NCBI GenBank assembly: GCA_945905925.1
Contig: CAMDQN010000060.1
Span: forward strand, 1-39,419
From: Singulisphaera sp. GP187
GTDB taxonomy: Bacteria; Planctomycetota; Planctomycetia; Gemmatales; Gemmataceae
Length of the DNA stretch: 39,419 nt
Direction: 5' to 3'
Shown: positions 6,592 to 15,124 of the stretch, one piece after another
How positions within the stretch are numbered: the stretch's first letter is position 1
How the letters are laid out: each line of letters opens with the position of its first letter
Program-made: the position numbers and the translations under genes
Notes under the pieces: generated by a model
Database searches by the model: none
Told to the model about the DNA's origin: nothing
Seen by the model: only the letters and a program-made list of their open reading frames with translations

Positions 6592-9564
6592 TTACGGCTT
6601 TCGCGCGAGAATCGGAACCTCACAGAACGTGAGCGCCGCGATGCCGTTCGCGCCGACGAGCAGAGTTTTCTGGCTCCACGCCGCGCTGTCGAGATAGGTC
6701 AGCGTCTTCGCGTTGGAAGCGGCGACGAGTTTCAACGACAGGCTGTTCACGGTCGCGGTCCCGGAGGCGACCTTGCCTTTCTGCCCGTCGAGAGAGAACT
6801 GACCGCTCAGCGAGTCGTCCCACTTCACCGGCTGGTCGAACTCCAGCACGATCTCGTCCTTCTTGTCGCTCGCGAAGTACGCGCGTTTGAGGTTCGGCGG
6901 CGTGATGGAGGTAGTCGGCAGTTTCCCGTAGTGGTCGCGCTCGATGAGCGGACTGATGAGCCTGGCGAACTCGGCGTACCCCGCTGCCGGGAAGTGACAC
7001 CCGCCCGGTGGGTCAATGCCCAGCGTGGACATAATGCTCAGGTTCGAGAACGCCGTCGGCAGATTCCGTTGCACCTCGCGCAAGCGGTTGTCGGACCCGT
7101 TGATGCCCATCGAGCACGACTTCGGCCAAATCTGGAACACGTGGTAATGCTGGATGTTCGGGTAGTCCTGCTTCCACGCCGCCGCGAGTTCGATGAAATA
7201 CTTCCGGTACGTCTCCCACCCGTAGCCGCCTGTGGGGCCATCGGCGCCCTGGTCGTTCTCGCCCTGGTGCCACAGCACGCCGCGAATGCCGTGCGTGAGT
7301 TTCGCCTGCCGCGTGCGCCACAGCAGGCGCCCGTAAATCGTGGTCGTGTCTTCCGGGTCGACCAGGTTCCGCTGGTGTTGATCGATGCGCGATCCGCCGA
7401 CCGCGCCGTTGATGAAACAGACCGGAACCTTGTGCGTTTCGACAAGCCGTCGGCCCAGTTCCACGCCCCAATAGCCGATCTGGAGTTTCTCCGCATCGCG
7501 GCTACGGTGGACCGCGTTGCCCCACAGCGCGACCGGTTTCGGGTTGCCGGACATGCTGCCGAAGGTGCGAATCCAGTCGCTGCGGAACGCGGGGTCGTCC
7601 TTGCCGAAGTCGGTCGCGACCGCGTTCGACTGCCCGTTGATCAGGTACGCATCGCCGCACACCAGGTTCGACGCCTTGTGCAGGACCGTCTCGCGATCAC
7701 CGCTCTTGGAACCGAATTCCACGCGGTATTTGATCAGACCCGGCTTCAACTTCACCGCGAGCGAATACGACCCGTCTGCTGCAGGCTTCTGGCTTGTGGT
7801 GCCGAACAACTTCTCGTCAGCGTAGAGTTTCACGAAGACGGTGTCGGCTTTGGCAGCGAGCGTGCCAGTGTAGAACAGCGTGCCCTCGTTCTTGTCGTCG
7901 CGCGCGTAGAACTGGTTCTCTTCGGGCTTCTCGTCCTTTAGGGGCGTGCGCTCCACCCAGGCGTCTTTCGCCGGCTCTGCGACGATGATTGTGATCGACT
8001 TCACAGTGGGCGTGCCGCCGTTGTCGACGGTTGCCGTCACAGTCATCGGGCCGCTGTTCTGGGCGCGTGTGAGCGTGAGTGCAATCTTGCCCGGCGTGAC
8101 TTCTCGAATGGTGGCGATGTCGGAAACGCTCCAGACGACGTTGATTTTGTCCGCGCCTTTGAACTTCACCATTGCGTTCAGGTTGGTGATCTCTGGAACA
8201 ATTTCGATGGGCTTACGCCCGTCCCACATAGCCGGGCCATGAAGCTTGACAATCGGTTCCGGGACGTACTCCTTGATGGTAACGGGAACGTCCTTCGTCT
8301 TCGTTTCGGTCGCGTAAACCGCTTTGAACCGGAGCGTCAACTTCTGGTCGCCGACCACCCGGCCCGCGTCGAGCGTGTACGCGAAGCGGTCCGTCGCAAC
8401 GATGGTCTCTTTGCCGTCGCGAACGATGCTCCAGTAAACCTTCTGCGCGCCGCCGGCCTTCGCCTCAAAGGGCATGCTCTTGCCTTCCGGCAGTGCGGCT
8501 TCTGTCTCGAGCAACCCGAACTCGTTGCCGGAGCGCACTACCGGGCCGACCAGCGTTTGAAGCGGCTTCTGGTTCGCGTACTGCAACTTGATCCAGTCGG
8601 CCGAGCGCGCGACCTTCGAGACGCGGACCTCGTCGATGTCGCCGACGAAGTCGTAGTTGTTGTACCACCCGCCGATCCACAACCGGGCCGGGGTCTTGAT
8701 GTTCAGCAGAGGCTTCGCGCTCGCGTCGAGTTTCCCGTTGATGTAGACCTTGCCGTCTTCGCGGTCGTAGGTGTGGACGACGTGGAACCACTCGCCGAGC
8801 GGCACGTGGACCGCGCCGCGCACGTCGGAGAAGTCACTGTCGATGTGGAGGTGCGGCGGGCTGCGGAGTTGCATCCGCACCTTGCTCCCGCGCCCGCCGC
8901 CCTCGTTGCCCCAGCCGATTAGGGTCGCGTTCGACTTCTCGGCGCGGACCCAGAGTTCGGTGCTGTGCGACCCCGCGCCCGCGGGGTAATCGGGAATCTT
9001 GTCGCCGCAGAAAACACCCTGTTTGCCCGCAAAGTGTCTCGCCCGACCGACGACGCCGGCCGTCGAGATCGTGCCGGCGTCTTTCGATTCCAGCGTGCCG
9101 ACTTCGTCCTTCACCGCGTCGGTCATGTGCCACACGCTGACGTAGCCGTTCGATTCGTTGAACACGGCCTTGCCGTCGGATTCCGACTTCGCGTCGGTCT
9201 TGCCCCAGTGCAGTTTGATCTCCTGCCGCGCGTTGCCAGTAATCTTCGGAACGCGCACCCAGATGCTTGCCACGCCTTTCGTTGCGTCCCACTCCTCGAC
9301 CTGGTACGCGAGCGGTTCGCCCTTCGCGGACGAGAACCGCAGGTCTTCGCCGTTGGCTTTCGCCTGGGCGAAGTCGAAGTAGTCCTTGTGCAGTCGGACG
9401 AGCAGCGGGAAGTTCTCGACCGCCGCGGACGCCGGCAGGTCGGCCCCCTCGGGCGTGGTGAGAACGTACACCGAGCCGGTGTGTTTCCAGCCGGGGTAAT
9501 CAGCGGACGCCGGCCCCGCGAGCGCGAGAACGAGAAGCGAGGCCAGAGCGAGAAGCGTTTTCAC
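6592..9564 (-). CDS. secreted DUF2341-LamG-sialate O-acetylesterase (SASA) protein
   Basis: The chosen start is GTG 9564, placed behind AAGGA and followed by a clear signal peptide (residues 1-21, ending PASA); an ATG 405 bases further upstream would lie inside the preceding gene. The 990-residue protein has a DUF2341 domain (about 50-130), a concanavalin-like LamG domain (about 195-340, with the typical end YANQKPLQTLVGP), Ig-like linkers (about 360-630) and a SASA/DUF303 esterase domain (about 635-880). The last holds the nucleophile Ser646 in NGQSN, WHQGEND (765-771) and the Asp851/His857 pair in DPPGGCH. It should remove acetyl groups from carbohydrates outside the cytoplasm. It is the third gene of the DUF1549/DUF1553-DUF1501 unit. 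Confidence 0.87.
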   Translation of the reverse strand: MKTLLALASLLVLALAGPASADYPGWKHTGSVYVLTTPEGADLPASAAVENFPLLVRLHKDYFDFAQAKANGEDLRFSSAKGEPLAYQVEEWDATKGVASIWVRVPKITGNARQEIKLHWGKTDAKSESDGKAVFNESNGYVSVWHMTDAVKDEVGTLESKDAGTISTAGVVGRARHFAGKQGVFCGDKIPDYPAGAGSHSTELWVRAEKSNATLIGWGNEGGGRGSKVRMQLRSPPHLHIDSDFSDVRGAVHVPLGEWFHVVHTYDREDGKVYINGKLDASAKPLLNIKTPARLWIGGWYNNYDFVGDIDEVRVSKVARSADWIKLQYANQKPLQTLVGPVVRSGNEFGLLETEAALPEGKSMPFEAKAGGAQKVYWSIVRDGKETIVATDRFAYTLDAGRVVGDQKLTLRFKAVYATETKTKDVPVTIKEYVPEPIVKLHGPAMWDGRKPIEIVPEITNLNAMVKFKGADKINVVWSVSDIATIREVTPGKIALTLTRAQNSGPMTVTATVDNGGTPTVKSITIIVAEPAKDAWVERTPLKDEKPEENQFYARDDKNEGTLFYTGTLAAKADTVFVKLYADEKLFGTTSQKPAADGSYSLAVKLKPGLIKYRVEFGSKSGDRETVLHKASNLVCGDAYLINGQSNAVATDFGKDDPAFRSDWIRTFGSMSGNPKPVALWGNAVHRSRDAEKLQIGYWGVELGRRLVETHKVPVCFINGAVGGSRIDQHQRNLVDPEDTTTIYGRLLWRTRQAKLTHGIRGVLWHQGENDQGADGPTGGYGWETYRKYFIELAAAWKQDYPNIQHYHVFQIWPKSCSMGINGSDNRLREVQRNLPTAFSNLSIMSTLGIDPPGGCHFPAAGYAEFARLISPLIERDHYGKLPTTSITPPNLKRAYFASDKKDEIVLEFDQPVKWDDSLSGQFSLDGQKGKVASGTATVNSLSLKLVAASNAKTLTYLDSAAWSQKTLLVGANGIAALTFCEVPILARKP

Positions 9565-9599
9565 GGGCGGGTCCTTACAGGAAAAGAATCCCAGCGTGG

Positions 9600-11051
9600 T
9601 CACTTCAGCACGCCTTTGACGACGCTGCCGGCCACGTCGGTGAGGCGGTAGTCGCGCCCGCTGTAGCGGTACGTCAGTTTCTCGTGGTCGAGGCCCATCA
9701 GGTGAAGAATGGTCGCGTGTAGGTCGTGGACGTGAACCCGGTTCTCGACCGCGGTCAGTCCGAACTCGTCGGTCGAACCGTAGCTCGTACCCGGCTTCAC
9801 CCCGCCGCCGGCCATCCACACCGTGAACCCGTAATGGTCGTGGTCGCGGCCCTTCGCGCCTTCGGACGTCGGCGCCCGGCCGAACTCGCCACCCCATAAC
9901 ACCAGCGTCTCGTCCAGCAGCCCGCGCCGCTTGAGGTCGGTCAACAGAGCCGCGATGCCCTGGTCGCACGCTTTCGCCAGGGTCGCGTGGCCCTTCACGA
10001 TGTCGTCGTGTCCGGTGTCCCAGGCGATGTCGTAGCCGTCGATCGAGTGCGACAACTGAACCGCCCGCACGCCTTTCTCAATCAACCGGCGCGCCAGCAG
10101 ACAGCCCTTCGCGAACTCGCCGGGGCCATACAGTTCCAGAGTCTCTTTTGTCTCGCTCACAATGTCGAACACTTCCGGCACTGCGGTTTGCATCCGGAAC
10201 GCCAGTTCCATCGACTCGATCCCGGCTTCTAACTGCGCATCCTTCTCCGACCGCTGGAGGTGAAGTTGATTGAGGCGTGCAACCAGATCAGCTTGCTGGC
10301 GCTGTGCATCGGGTTTGAGTGACGGGTTGCGCAAGTGGCCGACCACCGCGTCCGGCTTCATCTGCGCGATGTTCACGTAGGTGCCGGCGTAGGCGCCCGG
10401 CAGGAACGCGCTGCCCCAGTTCGCGAGCGTACCGCGCGGCTGCGCCCGAGGCGACATCGACACGAACCCGGGCAAGTTCCGGTTCTCGGAACCGAGTCCG
10501 TACACGAGCCACGACCCCATGCTCGGGCGCGTGGGCTGGATGTGCCCGAGGTTCATCATCAGGATCGCGCCAGCGTGCTCCGGGATGTCGGTGTGCATCG
10601 AGTGAACGAAACAAATGTCGTCCACGCGCTCCGCGACCTTCGGGAAGATGTCGCTAACCCACTTCTCGCTCTTGCCGTACTGCTTGAACCCGAACGGCGA
10701 CGGCATCAGCCCGCCCTTGGTGTTCCGCAGCGACTTGCGGTCCACCAGTGTCGGGCGCTGACCCGCGTTCTTCGCCAGCGTCGGCTTGTAGTCGAACGTG
10801 TCCACCTGCGACGGGCCGCCGGGCATGAACAACTGAATGATCCGTTTCGCCTTCGGCGCGAAGTGCGGCGCCTTGGGCGTCAGCGGCGAACCGGCGTCCG
10901 GCGCCTCGGCGGCCGACAGCAGCCCCGCGTCGGCGAGCGCCGCGGTCAGGCCAAGGGTGCCGAAGCCCGCGCCGAGGCGGTTGAGGAACTGACGCCGCGA
11001 TGGCGCGGCAAGGGCCGCACGGACGGCCGACTCGTGTGCGCGGAATTTCAT
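9600..11051 (-). CDS. DUF1501 protein, Tat-exported
   Basis: This 483-residue DUF1501 protein is related to the alkaline phosphatase/sulfatase fold. It starts at ATG 11051 behind GGAGAAG. SRRQFLNRLG (18-27) is a twin-arginine signal. Family marks include QLFMPGGPSQVDTFDYKP, SMHTDIPEHAGA, PSMGSWLVYGLGSEN, LWGGEFGR and DHDHYGFTVWMAGGGVKPG; their His and Asp residues would bind metal. DUF1501 proteins are nearly always encoded next to DUF1549/DUF1553 proteins in planctomycetes, as here: the upstream gene ends 13 bases before this start and the downstream gene begins 35 bases after the stop. The biochemical role of the pair is not established; export and glycan context suggest a role in periplasmic polysaccharide breakdown. 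Confidence 0.93.
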   Translation of the reverse strand: MKFRAHESAVRAALAAPSRRQFLNRLGAGFGTLGLTAALADAGLLSAAEAPDAGSPLTPKAPHFAPKAKRIIQLFMPGGPSQVDTFDYKPTLAKNAGQRPTLVDRKSLRNTKGGLMPSPFGFKQYGKSEKWVSDIFPKVAERVDDICFVHSMHTDIPEHAGAILMMNLGHIQPTRPSMGSWLVYGLGSENRNLPGFVSMSPRAQPRGTLANWGSAFLPGAYAGTYVNIAQMKPDAVVGHLRNPSLKPDAQRQQADLVARLNQLHLQRSEKDAQLEAGIESMELAFRMQTAVPEVFDIVSETKETLELYGPGEFAKGCLLARRLIEKGVRAVQLSHSIDGYDIAWDTGHDDIVKGHATLAKACDQGIAALLTDLKRRGLLDETLVLWGGEFGRAPTSEGAKGRDHDHYGFTVWMAGGGVKPGTSYGSTDEFGLTAVENRVHVHDLHATILHLMGLDHEKLTYRYSGRDYRLTDVAGSVVKGVLK

Positions 11052-11064
11052 CGCACTTCTCCAC

Positions 11065-13326
11065 TCAGTGGGACTGCATGAACTCGTAGGAACTCAGAAG
11101 CGCCTGCGCGTACCGGGGCCACATCTCGGCTTCCTCACCGGCGCCCAGAAAAGCCTTCGCGACCTTCCGCTCCTCGTCGGTCACCGGGCGTCCGTACAGC
11201 AGCGAATAAGCTCGGTCGATTCGGCCGTCGGTGGTCTTTGCTTCGCGCGTCAGCCGCGCGGCGAGCACCTTCCCTCTCGCAGCCATGAACGGGCTGTTGA
11301 GCAGGAACAGCGACTGTTGCGGCACCGTACTCGACGACCGCTCCGAAACGGTGGCGCGTGCAGAAGGGAAATCGAACAGTCGCAAGAATTCGTCGGCAGG
11401 CAACTTGTCCCCGTTGCGGCTGACGGCTGCGTACAGGGTGCGGCGCTGGCTCGCCAGGATATCGCGAACGGACGCGCCGCCGACGCTGCGGTCCAACTCG
11501 CCGGTTACCGCGAGCACGCTGTCGCGCCACGTTTCCACTTCCAACCGCTGCGGCGACATCCGCCACAGGAGGCGGTTGTCGCCATCGATACGGAAACTGT
11601 CCGCGTCGAACCGGCTGCTCTGGCGGTAGGTGTCCGAGAGCATGATGAGACGGTGCAACTTCTTCAGTGACCACCCGTCCGCTACGAAGCGACCCGCAAG
11701 CCAGTCGAGCAATTCGGGATGGCTCGGCTTGTCCCCAAGAAGGCCGAAGTTGCTCGGCGTGGTCACCAGTGCCCGCCCGAAGTGATGCTGCCAGACGCGA
11801 TTGACCATCACCCGCGGCGTCAGCGGGTTGGTCGGGCTGGCGATAGCCTCCGCGAGTTGCAGCCGACCGCTGCCCTTCGTCCAAGTGGGTGCGTTCGGAC
11901 CAGCCAGCGCGCGCAGGAATCGTCGCGGGACAACCGGTCCCGGCTTTCGCGGGTCGCCGCGAAGAGCGAGGTTCATGTCCGCGGAGCCGGCGTCTTCGAC
12001 CGCGTGGATGCGCGTGAGCGGAGGTGGAGTGTTGGCTTTGAGTTTGGCGATCTCCTCTTCCAGTTCCTTCCGCTTGGCAGCGTCGGCATCCTTCGGAAGT
12101 TTTCTCAGCGCGGCACTCGCAGCGTCGAGTGCCTTCTTGTGTTCATCGGCGCGCTTCAGAACTTCGGGCGGGGCGGTGGAGCGATCCGCCGTCTTCGTGT
12201 TGTTGAACACCGCCGCGAGCGCGTAGTAATCGGCTTGCGGGATCGCGTCGAACATGTGGTCGTGGCACCGCGCGCAACTGACCGTCAGCGCGAGGAAACC
12301 GCGAGTCACCGTGTCCACGCGATCATCGAGCGTTTCGGCTTTGGCCTTCGCCACGCTGTCGGGGTCGCCGCCGTCGGAGGTGTACGTCGGGCCGACCGCG
12401 AGGAAGCCCGTTGCGGTCTGGGCTTCCCATCCGTCGCCGGTCAAGTCGCCCGCGATCTGGTGCTTCACGAACTTGTCGTAGGGTAAATCGTCGTTGAGCG
12501 CCTTCACGACCCAGTCGCGATAGCGCCACGCTTCGGGCAGCGGGGCGGGGTCGAGAAAGCTACCGTGACCGTCGCTGTGCCGGGCCACGTCGAGCCAGTG
12601 GCGTCCCCACCGCTCACCGTAGTGCGGCGATGCGAGCAACCGGTCGATCAGTTTCGGGTACGCGTCGACGGAATCGTCGGCGACGCACACTTCGACCTCT
12701 TCCGGTGTTGGTGGCAAGCCGATGAGGTCGAGCGATGCGCGACGAATGAGTGTGCGCCGGTCAGCGGGTGGCGCGGGCTTCAGCCCCTTCGCGGTGAGCG
12801 CGGTGAGAACGAACCGGTCGATCGGGTGGCGCTTGCGGTCGGCGTCCGTGAGGGCCGGTGGCTCGACCACCTTCAGCGGTTGAAATGCCCAGTGCTTGAG
12901 GCGCTCCGGTGTGAGGACACCGACCTCCGCGTCGACGACTGGCTTGACCGTGGTCGCGGGCCAGGGCGCACCCATCTCGATCCACTTTGTAAGCGTCGCG
13001 ATTTCGTCGGCGGGGAGTTTCCCGGTCGGCGGCATCTCCAAGCCGTCGTACTTGATGGCCTTCAGGAGCAGACTCGTCGCGGGTTTGCCCGGCACCATCG
13101 CGGGACCGCTGTCGCCGCCCGTGAGAACGGATTCGCGGCGGTCGAGGGTCAGCCCGCCCTTCGGCTTCTTGGTCGCTTGACTGTGGCAGGAGTAGCACCG
13201 GGCGGACAGGATCGGCCGAACCTTGTTCTCGAAGAACGCGAGTTGATCGGCCGTCGGCCCGTCGGCGCGGCCCGCCGTCGGCACGCAAACGAGGAGGATG
13301 ACCGCGATGGTGGAAGGCTTGAACAT
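11065..13326 (-). CDS. planctomycete cytochrome c / DUF1549 / DUF1553 protein
   Basis: This is a 753-residue exported protein with a signal peptide (about 1-21). The N-terminal planctomycete cytochrome domain has CYSCH (Cys44, Cys47, His48) for covalent haem and the distal phrase EMPPTGKL. DUF1549 follows (about 160-375) with the family's second CxxCH (SCARCHDH, Cys351 to His355). DUF1553 occupies about 475-735 (NPLTPRVMVNRVWQHHFG, LFDFPSARATVSERSSSTVPQQSLFLLN). A short charged coiled-coil-like stretch (about 390-430) lies between them. It is the first gene of a three-gene operon with DUF1501 and the LamG-esterase protein. The haem sites suggest electron transfer coupled to the partner enzyme; the substrate is unknown. 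No clear ribosome binding site precedes ATG 13326. Confidence 0.93.
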   Translation of the reverse strand: MFKPSTIAVILLVCVPTAGRADGPTADQLAFFENKVRPILSARCYSCHSQATKKPKGGLTLDRRESVLTGGDSGPAMVPGKPATSLLLKAIKYDGLEMPPTGKLPADEIATLTKWIEMGAPWPATTVKPVVDAEVGVLTPERLKHWAFQPLKVVEPPALTDADRKRHPIDRFVLTALTAKGLKPAPPADRRTLIRRASLDLIGLPPTPEEVEVCVADDSVDAYPKLIDRLLASPHYGERWGRHWLDVARHSDGHGSFLDPAPLPEAWRYRDWVVKALNDDLPYDKFVKHQIAGDLTGDGWEAQTATGFLAVGPTYTSDGGDPDSVAKAKAETLDDRVDTVTRGFLALTVSCARCHDHMFDAIPQADYYALAAVFNNTKTADRSTAPPEVLKRADEHKKALDAASAALRKLPKDADAAKRKELEEEIAKLKANTPPPLTRIHAVEDAGSADMNLALRGDPRKPGPVVPRRFLRALAGPNAPTWTKGSGRLQLAEAIASPTNPLTPRVMVNRVWQHHFGRALVTTPSNFGLLGDKPSHPELLDWLAGRFVADGWSLKKLHRLIMLSDTYRQSSRFDADSFRIDGDNRLLWRMSPQRLEVETWRDSVLAVTGELDRSVGGASVRDILASQRRTLYAAVSRNGDKLPADEFLRLFDFPSARATVSERSSSTVPQQSLFLLNSPFMAARGKVLAARLTREAKTTDGRIDRAYSLLYGRPVTDEERKVAKAFLGAGEEAEMWPRYAQALLSSYEFMQSH

Positions 13327-13426
13327 GAAGCAGCGGTGCCAGTGCGGGGTGTGTTGAGCCGGCGGGAGTTCTCACTCAGAGTATACCCGGGTCGCGGACC
13401 GGCAGAAAAGAGAAACGGAACGGACG

Positions 13427-13457
13427 CCGCGTACGCCCGATTCCTGGGCGTACGCGG
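13427..13457 (-). terminator. perfect 12-bp hairpin, likely terminator
   Basis: CCGCGTACGCCC (13427-13438) and GGGCGTACGCGG (13446-13457) are perfect inverted copies around a 7-base loop. The hairpin lies 48 bases past the stop of the minus-strand hydrolase gene, and on that strand it is followed by a T-rich run (TTCCGTTTCTCTTTTC), as expected of an intrinsic terminator. Confidence 0.6.
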
Positions 13458-13505
13458 ACAAGGCAGAAGTTCACCCGCAACAACGGCACGAACGCCGCTG
13501 CAGTA

Positions 13506-14882
13506 CTAAGGCTTGGGCGGCGCGGCCGGCGTCGCTTCCGCACTCGGCTTCGACTTCAGTCCAGCGGTATTCACGGCAATCACGCGGTAGGTGTGCTTCT
13601 TGCCGGCTTCCGCCTTCGTGTCGGTGAACTGCATTGGCACGAGCGGTTGCGTGGGCGTGTCGCTGTACTGTAGGTTTTGGAAGATCGGACGGCCGAACGA
13701 GTTCTTCCCCTGCTCGGGCACGTTGACGAGAACCTGACCGTCGCGCTCGATGACGAAACTCGCCAGCCCGCTTTCGAGATCGGCCTCAGCTTCCCAGGTC
13801 AACTTGTTGCCTTGCACGCGCACGTTCGTCGGCGCGGGCGGCGGTGTGCTATCGCTCACCTTCGTGTCCTTGACGTACTCCACCCACGCTTTCGCGATCG
13901 CTTCGTTCGGGAGCCACGTGGCCTTGAGTGGCTCGGCGTACTTCGCGGCCGGGGTCGCGTCGCCACCAAGAACTGGGGCGAGCCACGCTTTATCGGTCGG
14001 CATCGCCTGAAGCGGATCACCGGCCTTCTTCGGCAGACGAGCGATCAGGCAGGTATCGAGCCAGGGGATTGCGAGGTATCGCTGGTTACCGCAGTCGTGG
14101 CTCGACAGCGGATCGACCGCGACACCGACTAGCCCGCCCTTTCCACGAACCTCGTTGAAGAACACCTCGTTGGCGGGCCACACACCGGCGAACTGTTTGC
14201 CCTTTTCGGTGACACCTTCCTTCGTGCCGAGGTTGCACATCACCGGCACCTTCAGCGCTGCGTCCGGCAGTGTGTGCGCCTTGATCCCTTTGCGATTCGG
14301 ATCATCCTTCAACAGCGGCACGCCGGAGCGCAGCCACGCCGCCGCGATGCGGTCCGGGTGCAGCATCACCATTCCGCCGGCCCAGTGCCCGCCGCCGCTG
14401 TGCCCCCACAGCGCCCACGGTGCCTTCGCCAACTCCGGGTGTCCCGATTTCGCGCCGAGATCGGCGAGACACTTCTGGAACGCGGCATCGGAACCGTTTC
14501 GCGGGTCGCACCACATCTGGCAGTCAGCCTTGTCCGGTTGCTCGTAAGACGGCGACAACAGCGCGCAGTCGTGCTTCTTCGCGAGCACCTGCCAGTGGAG
14601 ATCGTAAGCGCCGGTCAGCCCCGACTTGCACGACCCTTCACCGCATCCGTGCTGATGCACGATCACACCGCGAAGCGACTTCACGCCCGGCGGAATCCAG
14701 ACCGTGTAGTTGACCGCGTAAGGCAGTTCGCCTTTCTTCTCCGAAGCCTCGTAGCGGACGCGGTAGTACGGCGTCTCGGCCGGCGGGAAGACATCGTAGG
14801 GTGCTTTCTGTGCGGGCGAGTCTGACACGCTCGCGACGAGAAGGCAAACCACCCCACAGCATTGCGCAGCAGTTCGGATCAT
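13506..14882 (-). CDS. secreted alpha/beta hydrolase with C-terminal fibronectin-like domain
   Basis: The start is ATG 14882 behind an AGGAG site; the longer frame upstream is translation of intergenic DNA and part of a palindrome. The 458-residue protein begins with a signal peptide (about 1-24). The hydrolase domain carries [13 protein letters not shown] (oxyanion-side loop) and the nucleophile elbow GHSGGGH with Ser162, followed by [11 protein letters not shown], which could supply the catalytic His. About 100 C-terminal residues starting at [10 protein letters not shown] form a fibronectin type III-like domain, a common carbohydrate- or surface-linked add-on. It is probably an esterase acting outside the cytoplasm; the substrate is unknown. 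It is transcribed away from the M23 peptidase gene, with a large palindrome in the shared upstream region. Confidence 0.8.
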   Translation of the reverse strand: MIRTAAQCCGVVCLLVASVSDSPAQKAPYDVFPPAETPYYRVRYEASEKKGELPYAVNYTVWIPPGVKSLRGVIVHQHGCGEGSCKSGLTGAYDLHWQVLAKKHDCALLSPSYEQPDKADCQMWCDPRNGSDAAFQKCLADLGAKSGHPELAKAPWALWGHSGGGHWAGGMVMLHPDRIAAAWLRSGVPLLKDDPNRKGIKAHTLPDAALKVPVMCNLGTKEGVTEKGKQFAGVWPANEVFFNEVRGKGGLVGVAVDPLSSHDCGNQRYLAIPWLDTCLIARLPKKAGDPLQAMPTDKAWLAPVLGGDATPAAKYAEPLKATWLPNEAIAKAWVEYVKDTKVSDSTPPPAPTNVRVQGNKLTWEAEADLESGLASFVIERDGQVLVNVPEQGKNSFGRPIFQNLQYSDTPTQPLVPMQFTDTKAEAGKKHTYRVIAVNTAGLKSKPSAEATPAAPPKP

Positions 14883-14938
14883 CGAAGAGTTCTCCTGAGG
14901 AGACGCGATTGTCGCATTCGCCGCGGGCCAAGCAAGGA

Positions 14939-15099
14939 GATTGGCTCCGGTCGCGTACCTGGGGCTTACGCCCACAGGCTACGAACTGCCGCCCTTCCAG
15001 GGCTAAAACAGAAGAGGGCGCGCCTCTTTTCTTAGCCCTGGAAGGGCGGCAGTTCGTAGCCTGTGGGCGTAAGCCCCAGGTACGCGACCGGAGCCAATC
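14939..15099. repeat. palindrome with perfect 68-nt arms in a divergent promoter region
   Basis: Arms 14939-15006 and 15032-15099 are perfect inverted copies, 68 of 68, around a 25-base centre that is itself nearly palindromic (AAGAGGGCGCGCCTCTT). Translated, its arms give peptides such as [14 protein letters not shown] that recur as spurious protein ends in planctomycete annotations. It lies between the divergent starts at 14882 and 15125, so it would be transcribed in the leader of at least one of them. Such a perfect long palindrome suggests recent origin or gene-conversion-like upkeep. Confidence 0.95.
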
Positions 15100-15124
15100 C
15101 CCCTTGTTGCCGAACGGTGAAGCC

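Noticed and set aside
9565-9969. 405-base upstream extension of the LamG-esterase frame
   Set aside because: It lies inside the DUF1501 gene; the GTG at 9564 has a ribosome binding site and begins a signal peptide.
14801-15124. N-terminal extension of the M23 peptidase frame to 14801
   Set aside because: It translates a palindromic repeat; the signal peptide begins at ATG 15125.
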